Below, piece after piece: positions 42,921 through 53,706 of a DNA stretch of 64,000 nucleotides. The translations under genes were made by a program, and so were the position numbers. Source of the stretch: Micropterix aruncella (Eukaryota; Arthropoda; Insecta; Lepidoptera; Micropterigidae); contig OX155980.1 in assembly GCA_944548615.1 (NCBI GenBank), forward strand, positions 57,114,079 to 57,178,078. The letters run 5' to 3'. Every line of letters starts with the position of its first letter. Position 1 is the first letter of the stretch. The notes beneath the pieces are model-generated. The model saw only the letters and a list, made by a program, of their open reading frames with translations. It was not told the DNA's origin and searched no databases.

Positions 42921-43750
42921 GTGTTAGGTCAGAAGGGGACTCCTTTGAAGGATATCCCTATGAATATTACATTACTATTATTATTACTATTCCCTATTAC
43001 TAATAATTACCTATATGTACTGCCATTTTGAAATAAAGAGCCCAGTCTTAAAACTTTCTAGTTACACCTCTGACGGTGGAAAAATAAAATGGAAAAATAG
43101 CAACAGATATCCTAAAATATGTATGTATTTGTTAAAAGTATATTAAATTCAACACCGGATCTTGTAATAGCAACAACATCACAGGATCAATTGACCATGG
43201 AATATAAAGAAGGCGAATTTTAGGCCCGAGAGGCCGCATCTGATGCATATTGACATGGATATATGCAGGAGAAGATCACCAAATACATTATTTATAAACG
43301 ACATTTCCTCAAGGCCATTGTTTTCGCAGATCAACGAAAATTTTACCCCACACCAACGAGCACAAGACACATTAATAATAATAGTTTGTTTGAAAAACTT
43401 TGTTGCACAACAAAATGGTGGGTTGCCAAGTGGCAACATGGGGATATTGCCAAATGGCAATATCTTACGATCATACAGCTAGGGTTATTGTTAATAAATG
43501 TTTATATTGGCAAATTATAATAGGTGCAATTTTTGGAAAGTAGTGGTCATAATAAATGAGTACTAAGTAGGAATGTAAATTGGAAAGTAATGGTCATAAA
43601 AACAGAAATTAACATTATGTTAACTTAATACCGAAGGGAGGAATGGGAATATAAGGACGGTGGGGGAGAGGGGAGGGGGGGGGGTGGAAGGGAGGGGAGA
43701 GGAGTGTATTCATACGTTAAGTAAATGTGTCTTAATATATTTTTTAAACC
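42921..43750. other. No gene; small hairpins and a G-rich tract
   Basis: GTTGCC-AAGT-GGCAAC (43422-43437) and GATATTGCC-AAAT-GGCAATATC (43443-43464) are two adjacent perfect hairpins. 43660-43705 is a G-rich purine tract (GGGGGAGAGGGGAGGGGGG). Confidence 0.7.
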
Positions 43751-43753
43751 CAA

Positions 43754-44044
43754 TCAGTTAAGTCGTCCCAGGGTCAAAGGCACAGAGTTCCATATTCGGG
43801 CCGCCTGCACTGCAAATGACTTAGGCATGAAGAATGTTGAGGTTATAGCCAGTAAGAGATTCTCCTGAGAGCGTAATGGAAGGTCATGTGATGAAAGCGG
43901 AGAGATTACACAAATAAGAAGGCATCTTTGAATGTACACGAATGAGTAGGGTATGTGAAAATCCCGATATCGTCTAATGGGAAGCCTGCTGGAGTATCGC
44001 CTGGAGCCAAAGGTCGATATGTGCAAACTTTTACAAACGCGCAT
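43754..44044 (-). pseudogene. LINE ORF2 C-terminal fragment
   Basis: The minus strand reads CLLICVISPLSSHDLPLRSQ, ENLLLAITSTFFMPKSFAVQ and AARIWNSVPLTL. 'RSxENLLLxIPxxxxxxxxKSFxVQAARLWNSLPxxL' is the C-terminal signature of insect LINEs. It is a single 97-codon frame without the RT core. Confidence 0.75.
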
Positions 44045-44216
44045 TTTGAATCATTTCCAATTTATTGTGTAGCTCCTCATTTGTGTCTAGGTAAGTACAA
44101 AACTAATAATAAGACACTAGATACTAGATATAATATAAATAGATAGGCTCTTAGATATTACATGTGAACGAAAAAAAACACATTGTCCTTGTAATCTTCT
44201 TCTTCTTCTTCTTCTT

Positions 44217-44889
44217 TCTTATATATAAAAATGAATCGCCGTGCGTTAGTCTCGCAAGATCTCGAAAATGACTCGACGGATTTGAATTATTGTTTTTTTG
44301 TTTTGTTTGCCCTGATTCAGGGGCGGTTTACAAAAAAAAATATTTAGGAAAAATTAAAAGAAACAACTGAAGATCGAAAAAATCGAAATTGGTCATTTCA
44401 GGAAATGGGCCACTTTCAATAGATGGCGTTCGTGGCGATCGTATTGTTTGACAGCTGCGCCATCCATAACTGTTATTCATTCCGTACAGTTGCGTAAAAT
44501 TTCAAAAAGTCGAAAAAGTAAATAGTCAAGAAAGTCGAAAAAATCGAGAAAGTCGTAAAAGTCGGAAAAGTCGAAAAAGTCTAAAAAGTCAAAAAAGTCC
44601 AAAAAGTCGAAAAATGCAAAAAAGTCGAAAAAGTCGGAAAAATCGAAAAAGCCGAAAGAGTCGGAAAAGTCGAAAAGCATTTATATTTCATCATGTAAAT
44701 TAACTACATTGAATTTAATTTAATTACAAACTCATTTAATCACCAAACGGAACTCAAACCGTACATGATTCGGCCATATTATAGATTTCAATGAATTGTA
44801 CTTGGAAGGTTGATTAGGATCAATAAACGCTTATGAAGAGTTACAATTAAATCAATTTTAGGTGGTATGAAGTTCACCGGGTCATCTAG
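44217..44889 (+). mobile_element. Non-autonomous Helitron, 673 bp
   Basis: The element starts TCTTATATATAAAAATGAATC and ends with hairpin GGTG-(GTATGAAGTT)-CACC (44861-44878), GGGTCAT, CTAG (44886-44889) and T. The 5' end is alike to that of the 1-8521 units (TCTATATAATAAAAATGAGTC), and both share GGATTTGAA...TTTTTTTGTTTTGTT and the AATAGATGGCG block. It is thus a short relative of the same Helitron group, with no coding sequence. Confidence 0.88.
44505..44685 (+). repeat. 9-bp minisatellite (AAAAAGTCG)n inside the Helitron
   Basis: Around 20 imperfect copies of AAAAAGTCG occupy the centre of the Helitron. On the minus strand this reads as a low-complexity Phe-Asp-Phe-Ser frame, which is an artefact of the repeat. 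Confidence 0.88.
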
Positions 44890-44974
44890 TATGCAAATAG
44901 AAAATAACTAATAACTAAAATACTACATCGACGGTATTACAAACTTAAATGGCCAGTCGGAATGATGTCTGTGT

Positions 44975-45420
44975 CACGGTCTATTTTATCAGATTGTAGT
45001 TCCAGATCGGCGTCGGAAAAACGCAATTATAACGTTGCTGGGGCGGCGGGTTCCATGCGCGCGAATTTTGAAAAAAACTGATGTGCACACAACACTCACT
45101 GTATCCTGCAAAAAGGTCCTTGCGCTCTGCAATGGGCATTGAAAACATTTTAAGAGGTGAGTAGAGTTTGTAACCGTCGTCTCTATTGACGTTCGGGGTT
45201 CTTCTTATTTCAATGGCTTCCCGGATCATGCAAGTAGAGTAAAACATTTCGTTGGATAGCACAATGGGATTTTGAAACTGCACCCAGTGGTTGCTTCCGC
45301 TATCCAATATGCGTTATAATTTGCGAAGTAACATAAGCAGTTTGCAGCCTACCTGCAAAACAACGGGTGACGATTGACAGTACTTTAGTCTACCCTGGAC
45401 AACGGCGGCTCCAACGTCGC
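44975..45420 (-). pseudogene. Penelope-like element C-terminal remnant
   Basis: On the minus strand: SNHWVQFQNPIVLSNEMFYS, then TCMIREAIEIRRTPNVNRDD and GYKL. 'R(I/M)IREAIEIxxxPxNFNRDDGYxLS' is typical of the region at the end of the GIY-YIG endonuclease domain of Penelope-like retroelements. The frame runs on to 44981 without further similarity. Upstream (45340-45420) a GC-rich piece, GACGTTGGAGCCGCCGTTG, may be related to the element's terminal repeat. No RT core is seen. Confidence 0.55.
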
Positions 45421-46907
45421 CGAAACGTCAGGTGCTACAAACTTCACGCGGTAAATTCGTTTCATCGTATTTTTAATGTCAAGCAACCTCGATAGTCTTC
45501 GATTTCTGATTATAAATGCCTATTTCCTCAACTATTCGACGTTTTACATATAATATATTCGATATGATTTATTTATTCTAATATTTGTATTTATGTACCT
45601 AGCTACATTGTGTGTTTACGTCAGTATGAATGATTGTAGATGAATGTCAACTTATCCACTTAAGATATTCTCCATTATATCTTTTTCATCTATCTTTTTT
45701 ATCTGCTAGAGATTTTACACATGCATTGAAATACTAATATAATATCTATATAACATACAAGTTACTAATATTACTCAATAATAATTTATTTAATTAATCA
45801 TTTCGGAAAATATACAGCGCATACATCTAGCGTGTTATACATAGAAAAAATATTCAACGATAATCGTTTCCTGCGATGGTACAGTTATAAGAAATATTAC
45901 CATATTTTAATTTAAAATTACAAATTCAAATCAAATACTGAATTTATAAATCTGAAGTCCCTGAGAAAGGTAGAGAATTGGAAGTGATTAGGATGAAATA
46001 GTTGGACGATGGTATATGGATAATAGATATATAATACAGATACGTCCTATAGTGAAAATATGGAAATAGATATTAAGAGTAGGTACTGTTACATTGCATA
46101 AAAAGTTTAAATACTAATTATGCAGCACAACAGTAATTGCTCTAAGCATGCAATTTCTTATGTAAATGGCTTTTACTTCAATTCAAGAATTTGTTTATTT
46201 TGGATGCTTGTGTGTTTAAAATATAGTAATTTAGATGTGGATAGTATATTATGTGTGTGCATTTTTAAAAATTAGATACTAGCACCCTCATTAGACTGAA
46301 TTGATTTGAATTATAGTTCCTTGACGAACCTCGGTAGATTGAGGTTAAATAATAATAATAAGAGTTAGTGTTAGCATTAGAACAGGTGTACTGCCTAGCT
46401 AGTTAGGCGACACTGAGGTGAAAGCTAGCAGTGCGGTATCTAGTTTTATGCATACTAAAATTAATGTATCCCAGCCTCTTAAGAATCAATATTATAAATA
46501 AATAAATAAAATAAAAAAATATAATATTTTCGAATTTGAAACTTACTTACCATATTATCTTCATCGTACCCAGAATCAACGCTTAAAGTAAACTCGAAGT
46601 CTATGATGCGCCAACTGTTGACACTACCCATAGTTAATAATATCAAGATCTCTCTAATGAAATTATAGGAAACCATTTCGCATTATCAAAGACGATAGTT
46701 AATTAAAGATGCTTCTATTTGTGCGTTGCAAGCGTTATCATCACTTCAACAGTGTCTCTAGGACCGGTTACAATACACGGTCTAATATCCGTTGTAAATC
46801 CGATAGCGATTTTGCAAATATAATACATATAATATTAACGGGAAAGACTGCAGTAAATACAGAAAGAAAATCGTGTCGCTGTTATTACGTTACAATGTTG
46901 CGGTCAT
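45421..46907. other. No recognisable gene
   Basis: Long AT-rich stretch; only short open frames. Confidence 0.5.
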
Positions 46908-46999
46908 GCTGCCAATACCATTTTCAAAGTGCTGCCAAGACCATTTTCAAAGTCCTTCCAAGACCAATTTCACAGTGCTGCCAAGACCATTTTCAAAGT
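46908..46999 (+). repeat. Four tandem copies of a 23-bp unit
   Basis: The unit is GCTGCCAAGACCATTTTCAA plus AGT; copies are at 46908, 46931, 46954 and 46977. Copies 2 and 4 are identical, copy 3 has four differences and copy 1 one. Confidence 0.92.
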
Positions 47000-47179
47000 T
47001 CTGAGAAACTTTAAAATCACACTCAGGTTCGTGTGTCGAAAAATACGACAAAATACTAAACGTCAACAAATCCGCTATATTGTTTTCGGCAAATAGTCGA
47101 TATATCGCAAGTTCTCTAATATCGATAACAATTCGCGATATTACAAAAATGATGGCATGGTCGTGAAAAAACATGTCTG

Positions 47180-47670
47180 CAATATTTTAAAAAATGAGAC
47201 TATTTTCGAGGTTTTTTTCAATGACTATGCGTTTTGATAACAAAAGGTATTCTGAAACAATAGAAAATTCCTAAATATGGGAATATAACCGTAAACAATT
47301 TTTTTTTTTCGAATTTCGCGCGAAATTCGAAAATAAATTTTTACCTGATATTAACGTTACAATGTGTTATAATTCGATAATTCGGATTTTTTCGAGGTTT
47401 TTACAAAATGACTTTGGTGATGATGACAAAAGGTAACCTGAAACAAACGAAATTTATTCAATATCAAATTAACACCGCAGGCAAAAAGGTTTTTCCGAAT
47501 TTCGCGCGAAATTCGAAAATAACAATTTGCCTGCGGCGCTGATAATATTGCAATGTGTTAGCGATCATCTAAAACAATTAGACAATTTTCGAAGTTTTTA
47601 CAAAGTGGCTGTGTATTGATGACTAAAGGTAACCTGAAACGAACGACATTTCAGGATATCTTCTGTCATC
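47180..47670. repeat. Tandem repeat of ~190-198 bp with long perfect palindromes
   Basis: A block like AAAAGGTAACCTGAAAC recurs at about 47242, 47431 and 47629; GAGGTTTTTACAAAATGACT-like blocks precede each. Two units contain the palindrome GAATTTCGCGCGAAATTC: a 28-bp perfect palindrome at 47306-47333 and a 20-bp one at 47496-47515. The second is framed by CCGCAGGCAAA and TTTGCCTGCGG, making a larger hairpin (47475-47535). Confidence 0.8.
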
Positions 47671-48455
47671 AATATGCAAAGTCATTGAAAAAACATCGAA
47701 AGTATTTTTCCGACCGTTTTTTTTAAAAATATTTCGTTTAATCTAAAAACTCCGCAAATTGTCATAATTTCTGTAATATCGTTAATTGTTATCAATATTA
47801 CGATATACTCGAATGTGTACCACACAGTATGTACAAACAAAAGGCCGCAACTTTCTTGACATTGTAATGAAAAATTTGAACGCCTATATCTCGCTTATTT
47901 ATTGAGATCGAATAAAGATTATGGAAGATTCGGAATCAGCGTGGTGAATATAGTGGTGAAATTTATTTTTTTATTTTGGCCTGTTTGCTTAAATATAAAA
48001 TTTAAACTTTGAAGGCCTATATCTCGCTTATTTATAGTGACCGACACAATTTTCTTCCAGATTTAGCATTAAAATGAAACAATCTATTAGTCTATATATT
48101 TTGTATTTTTTTGAAGAGAGGTTCCTATACTGCAGTTATTCCAAAATCGTGTAAGCAATTTTGAATAGACGAATATTTTGTTTCCGTAATAACCTACATT
48201 ATTATCAAAAATATAATTTGTGTTTTTAGATTCCATTGTTTAACTTTTATTTACTTATGAATGTAGACAGAATGTAGGAACCGAAGTTATTTTTAAATTA
48301 AATTGAAAAGCGAGTTTGATAAGTTACGATTAACCGTGTCTGTGGATGGTATAAATTAACAAGTACCTATCTGTTATAACATTTATAATACAATATCTTA
48401 TACTCGTATAGACCAGTCATCTCATTTCAGTAAGTCATTCAGATAATCATCATCA
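47671..48455. other. No gene; one direct repeat
   Basis: GCCTATATCTCGCTTATTTA occurs at about 47882 and 48023. Confidence 0.6.
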
Positions 48456-48461
48456 ATGTAA

Positions 48462-48785
48462 ATCTATCGGTTGTGTCACCCTAAGACTTTCCGACAAGTA
48501 GCCAAGGATCGATTTCATCTGAATATTGATTTCAAAAATAAAATCAATGAACGCCCTCTCTCGGCCGACGGACGTACCCGGTTGGGTTCGTTTGCGATTG
48601 TCGCTTAATCCGATTGAGGTGAAATTTGGCATTTGGTTGAAATGCTCATATTTCAATGCCTGCATATTTCTATGCAGAGATGCCTTGCAGATCGAAATCA
48701 CGATTCGCCGGTCACTATATTTGCGTAAACGATTGAATTGAACGTGCTTAATGCGTGACGTTCTCATTATCTGCGCTCTTCACCG
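48462..48785 (+). repeat. 'TCACCCCAA' dispersed repeat, copy
   Basis: GGTTGTGTCACCCTAAGACTT, ATCTGAATATTGATTTCA, AATCAATGAACGCCCTCTC and GGACGTACCCGGTTGGGTT match 18815-18930; TGAGGTGAAATTTGGCAT matches the reversed copy near 61040. The two copies share a 100-bp stretch with few changes. Confidence 0.78.
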
Positions 48786-49495
48786 ACTATCCCTTTCAAT
48801 CAGGTCAGCTTCCTTCTTTTTAAATAACTTAACTTGCCAAGATTAGTAACTAAAGGTAAGTTACTCGTATACTACAATTTGTACAAATATTTTCTTTTAA
48901 CGCTCCTTTCCATATAGCGGAGTTCACGTAGCAACCGTCCACTGTAATGTTATTGGAATTGGTCCTACGTTTCAGCCTTCACCGGTCTATCATGACGTAC
49001 CGAGCCACCTCTAACCTATAGAAATATAAACAGATGTGACCCAGGCGCAGATAAATTCTATATTGATTGCTACACAAGTCTAAAGATTGGAAAATTCAGA
49101 TAATAATATTAATATGTAATTAATTAATTAATAATAATTATCGAGAGAACAGTTGAAATACTTAGAAATACAAAAACAATGTTTTAAAATTTGATTTCTA
49201 AATGGCTGATCTTTTGTGGTGTGCTTAAGCCGACGTTGAGGCCAGCTTTTCTCAATCGCTTAAAACTATACATTGATGCTACACCATACTTTAAACAGCA
49301 ATCGCAAATTTTCTTTTATAACGTGCTGTATGATATGGATAGAATATATATGATATGGCGCATAATCTTGTTCTGCGTACAAAGTAGAATATTTCAATTA
49401 GATCAATCAAAACGCATACTTAATCCAATATAGAAGTATTTTTAGTAATTTTTAAAAGAAAGCGTTGAATTTAAAACTCTTCTAATGTTTTTTTA
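48786..49495. other. No recognisable gene
   Basis: A plus-strand frame of 80 codons at 49191-49433 is unrecognised. Confidence 0.4.
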
Positions 49496-49499
49496 ATAT

Positions 49500-49665
49500 C
49501 AGGCTCGAATTTACTTTAAAACAGTCGTAAGTCGCTGCGTTCAGTTAACGTGCTGCCAATTTTTCTTTCTAGTCAGCAACGTTGCTACAGCACTAAATCC
49601 ACATTCAGACAAATACGTCGATGGAAATGCTATCAGAAATCGTTGAACACAATCCAGGGTACAGT
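49500..49665 (-). pseudogene. hAT transposase dimerisation-domain remnant
   Basis: On the minus strand, from about 49650 leftwards: FLIAFPSTYLSECGFSAVAT, then LLTRKKNWQHVN, a stop, then TQRLTTVLK. 'FPSSYLxExGFSAVxxLLTKKRNRL..xGDLRL' is the hallmark of the hAT C-terminal dimerisation domain in insect ZBED/SCAND3-like proteins. The stop and the diverged end show it is dead. The frame at 49605-49919 upstream on the same strand may be further decayed transposase, but I cannot align it. Confidence 0.8.
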
Positions 49666-50052
49666 ACATTTGCGGGATTGTCTACTGAAGCCAATGTTTT
49701 TGGTAGCCATTCTTGAAGTCGATGTTTAATTCCTCGTTTCTTGACAGTTTTATAAGCTGTTGTGTTGACATTTGAGACGCAACTACTTCCGAGGGGACCG
49801 CACGTACATTCTTCGACGTCCAACTCGCGCGGATGTACAAGAAACACTTTCGCTCGGCTTAGTCTCCCTCGCCTAGCTACTGTTAAAAAAAGCCATGTAA
49901 CATAGCTTTTTCTTCCCACCCAGGCCTACGTTTTTGTCGGCGAGAGACGTAATGACCCTAAGAAAGCCGAAATAAATAAAACCAAAACAGAAGAGGGATA
50001 AGGAACGAAATTAATGATGTAGGTAGGTATTTATTTTCGGTTTGAAATACGG

Positions 50053-50150
50053 GGGATTCTACGGTTTCCGTGGCGTCGCGATTTTAGGACGGATTCTTTT
50101 CTATTAGAATCCGTCGTGAAATTATGGCGTAACGGAAACTGTAGAACTCC
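50053..50150. repeat. Fold-back element with ~44-bp arms
   Basis: Left arm 50053-50096 (…TTCTACGGTTTCCGTGGCG…GACGGATTC) and right arm 50107-50150 are reverse complements with about 8 mismatches; loop of 10 nt (TTTTCTATTA). Confidence 0.82.
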
Positions 50151-51105
50151 GAAATACGCATCAGAAAAACATAACTTTTCGCCATTTTTTAATCTGCCAC
50201 TTTAACTAATTGTCTCTGAGCCTTCTACCGCCCCCTGTAAGCCTTCAGCGCCCGCAAGGGGTGATCGCCATTAAAAATCAAATCAAATCAAAAAGTTTTG
50301 TTTAGACATTAGAACACAATACTTTGGATAAACGTTATTAAATGTACAATCATTTAAATAAGAGAGCGGTTTTTACTGTCAGTCTCATAATGGCTATGTT
50401 ATATTTTTGCGGTTTAAATGTTTTTTAACTCAGTTTCACCTTTTTTTGTATATGTCGCTCAAGGGATATTAATATGACCGATACTAAAAAAAAACTAATC
50501 GCATCAACCCGCTACCTTGTTAAAGCAAAGGATTAATGCTAAATGTTTATAAGGACGTTCAAAAGGCGTCCGAAAAAACTATCATCGCCGCTTGTGACAT
50601 TACGACTAATAATACTGACATTTCGACAGTACAACAACACTTGGTGAAAAGAGTTTTTAAACAATACATCAATGGTTAAATTGAGCTGTGAAAAGTAAGT
50701 CACTTGAGACCACATAGCTATATAAATGAGATTTCAGCTATTTTTAAATATGCTGAGCGTAGTTGATTGACGTACGCAAAGAGGCAAAGAATTCTAGAGA
50801 GGATCTCCATGTGCTGCAAAGCACTCAATGAAAAGGGTCAAAGAATGCTGGTATTGCCAAGAAAAGGTTTTCTTGTGAGCGCAGTTGAGAGGTTAGTTAC
50901 TGTTGTAAAAGGTGATACGGAACAAAATAGTATGAATATAAAGATTCCTAGAATATCTGATGGGAAGACATTTAGAATAGTATTATTGTTATTATTTTTA
51001 TTATTATATTATACATTAGCAGCGTAAGACTGATGGGTGTATATATATATATCAAGTCCACTTGTTTTTAAACTTGTGACTGTTTTGCACTAAGAAAAAT
51101 GTCTT
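50151..51105. other. No recognisable gene
   Basis: A plus-strand frame of 86 codons at 50767-51027 ends in a hydrophobic LLLLFLLLYYTLAA tail encoded by TTATTATT repeats; probably chance. Confidence 0.4.
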
Positions 51106-51560
51106 ATTATTGAGGCTGGGCTGACTATAATAACCGTGAAGCAGTTTGTACGTTTCATTTCGATCTCCTTGCTGCCTACGTTCCTCTGATGTTGTTGACG
51201 GAATTCTTTCAGACGTACTTCGTGCGGTTTGTTCCTCAGTGATAGCACCAACTTCGTTTATCTTCTCTGAACTCTTTTCATATCTCTTAAAGTGCAGATT
51301 CCATATCTGGTAGGAGTACTCGAGGAGTGGGGGAACGTAAGTTTTATAGAGCTTGAGAAAAAGATCGCTGGTGGTGATAGAAAAAAACCTATTTTATTAA
51401 ATATAGAAGTGACCGCTCTCTTAACAATGTATATCGATTATGTAGGTTTCCCATTTGAGGTCCTAGGATACAGTGATACCGAGGTCTTTCTGGGTCATAA
51501 CTGGCTGTACTTTTTTCTTCTCAATAGTATTCCTAGTCGTGGATTTTCAGACCCAATATT
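51106..51560 (-). pseudogene. CR1/L2-type LINE reverse transcriptase, C-terminal part
   Basis: The minus strand from about 51340 reads YKTYVPPLLEYSYQIWNLHF, then TSEERRQQGDRNETYKLLHG. This matches 'LYKTYVRPLLEYxxxVWxP...LxERRxRGDLIETYKIL', the block after the catalytic YADD in CR1 and L2 LINEs. The middle (about 51200-51290) is scrambled by substitutions. Sequence at 51340-51560 may hold the preceding 'LGVxVxxxLKWxxH' region. Dead. Confidence 0.78.
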
Positions 51561-52590
51561 TAAAACATATTATATCAACATAATATATAGAACATATTAT
51601 ATAAACATATTAAATAGTAAAACAGTGCATTTATCTGCATTGAGAGAACGCAACCATTCCTTGGTTCACTGCACTGTAGAGTTGAGGCTGTCCTGGATGT
51701 TATGGTGAGCTTAGAGTAAGTTCGCGAAGAAACTGGTTGCGTCGGTAAATAGAGAAAATCCAATTTCATAATTGTTTCCAGTCAAGAATATACCAATGCA
51801 ATCAAACCCAGCACTATGCAATCATTTACAATTGTTGTTACTTTAGTTATTACAGTTTGTCTAGAAGTTCCTACGTAATTTATAATTGATAGAAAGACAG
51901 ACTGTGTCATTTGACGTTTAATATAAATATGTAGGAAATTTCTACACACTTAAAGGAATGAAGACTTGTGAAGATTTTGCGACCAACTTCCTTCACCTGA
52001 GGATGCCAGAATGCTATAGTATCACAACAATAGCTTCATATATTTGTATAATAGGGCTTATTCTTCAATGGAAAACGCTGGAAAATAAGCTTTTCATGAA
52101 ATAAGATAAAAAGTAAGGATAATAAGTCATTACTTTCGTAACATTCTAATTTATTGAAATTATGTTTAAATTCCGGCTTTATAAACTAAAACGTTCATAG
52201 AAATAAATACGGGATTTAGGCATAATTCCAAATATTTTGAAAAAATGCGTTTATCTCCATTATTTTTCAATCTATGATTCAACAATTATTTTTTATAATA
52301 TTTAAATATTATTTATTTTGAGCGATTTTTGAAGATAAAAAGTATGGTTAATTGGATGTAAAAATAGGTTGACGTTCAAATAAGTAAGTGAAAATCTTAT
52401 CTAAGTAAGTGAAAATCTTGAACGTCTAGATTAAGAAAACTAGTTTTTGAATTAAATTTTGGAAAAGATGTGAATTAAATTTTGTGATAAGTATTTCTTG
52501 TGATATATAATTAGTTGTCTATATCATAACTACTGTTACAACATTAAACGCACTAATTGCACCGCGAGTATTAAAGGAATTGCGTATTTG
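51561..52590. other. No recognisable gene
   Basis: AT-rich spacer; AAGTAAGTGAAAATCTT occurs twice at about 52381 and 52402. Confidence 0.5.
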
Positions 52591-52594
52591 ACGT

Positions 52595-53706
52595 ATGTTT
52601 GTTGACAGTCGGTCTTTGTGTAATTATGCGCAGTTAGTAAATTCAGTATTAATTTTAAATTCGTCATGGAGTGAACCGACAATAAAATTCGTTTCGCATA
52701 TATTGCGATTCATCGGTGCAAAGTCGAGAAAGGAGAGATCTTCCGAGTGCTCCAGCCGCTCGGAATCAGCCGTATGTTTGTGTATCGGTACATCAAATTA
52801 TTCGAGGATACTGGTGACATTCAAGACCGCAACGGTCCGGCCGTCCTTGAACTGTTCGTATGCTAAAGGCCATCGAAGCCGTGAAGCTTCGGATTTTGAG
52901 AAATCCACTCCGAAAACAGAGGATTATGGCGAGAGAAATGAATATGAATTCGAGGTTCTTGAGCCGCATCATCAAAAAAGACTTAGGTCTTGGGGCCTAC
53001 AAACGCCGCACAGGCAATTGCTTACGGCTGCTCTGAAGGAAAATAGAGTGAAGAAATGCAAGCGGCTGTTGGTCCATTACGCGGGTGGGAGGTACAAACA
53101 AATCCTGTTTTCCGATGAAAAAAATATCACGGTGCAGGAGAAGTTCAACAGGCAGAATGATAGCGGGTGTACGCACACTCATCTAAAAAGGCCTCCCAGG
53201 TCATTCCACGGGTCGAGAAAGGACACCATCCGGCCTCAGTGATGGTTTGGTGGGTTGTTGCCTATAATGGCACCACAGAGCTTCATTTCTGCAAAAAAGG
53301 CGTGAAAACCTCAGCTAGAGTTTATCAAAGGGCAATCTTGAACCATGTTGTGAAGCCTCTCAACCAAACAATGTTTCAAAACCAGCATTGGATATTCTAG
53401 CAAGATTTAGCGCCGGCACACAAGGCCATAACCACGCAACGCTGGCTGCAGCGCCATGTACCAGCATTTTTCTCACCAGATGATTGGCCTGCTGGCAGTC
53501 ACAATCCGAGCCCGCTTGATTATAAGCTATAGACGGTTTTGGAGGACAGAGTGTGCCACAGAAAATACAGCAACATCGAAGCCCTCAAGTCTGCCCTAGT
53601 CGAAGCAGTGAGTAGCTTCCCTCTATATGAGATGCGTGATTCGATCGACGACTGGACGAGGAGACTCAAGGCCCGCATTAAGGCCAAATGCGGTCATTTC
53701 GAATGA
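52595..53706 (+). pseudogene. Mariner-like transposase, nearly full length, broken
   Basis: Recognisable in order with several frame changes: an N-terminal helix-turn-helix part (about 52740-52860, including LGISRMFVYRYIKLFEDTGD in frame 3), then (frame of 52595) KRLLVHYAGGRYKQILFSDE with the first catalytic Asp, then VMVWWVVAYNGTTELHFCKK, QHWIF, a stop, QDLAPAHKAITTQRWLQ with the second Asp, PSPLDYKL with the third, a stop, then TVLEDRVCHRKYSNIEALKS and a C-terminus KAKCGHFE with stop at 53706. Length and order fit a complete mariner ORF of about 340-350 residues. At least two stops and two frameshifts. Clear terminal inverted repeats were not found. Confidence 0.88.

Noticed and set aside
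44477..44680. Low-complexity Phe/Asp/Ser protein on the minus strand
   Set aside because: Produced by the 9-bp minisatellite in the Helitron; not a gene.
50767..51027. 86-codon ORF with hydrophobic C-terminal tail as a small membrane protein
   Set aside because: The hydrophobic tail is encoded by a TTA/TTATTATT simple repeat, and the upstream part has no recognised similarity.
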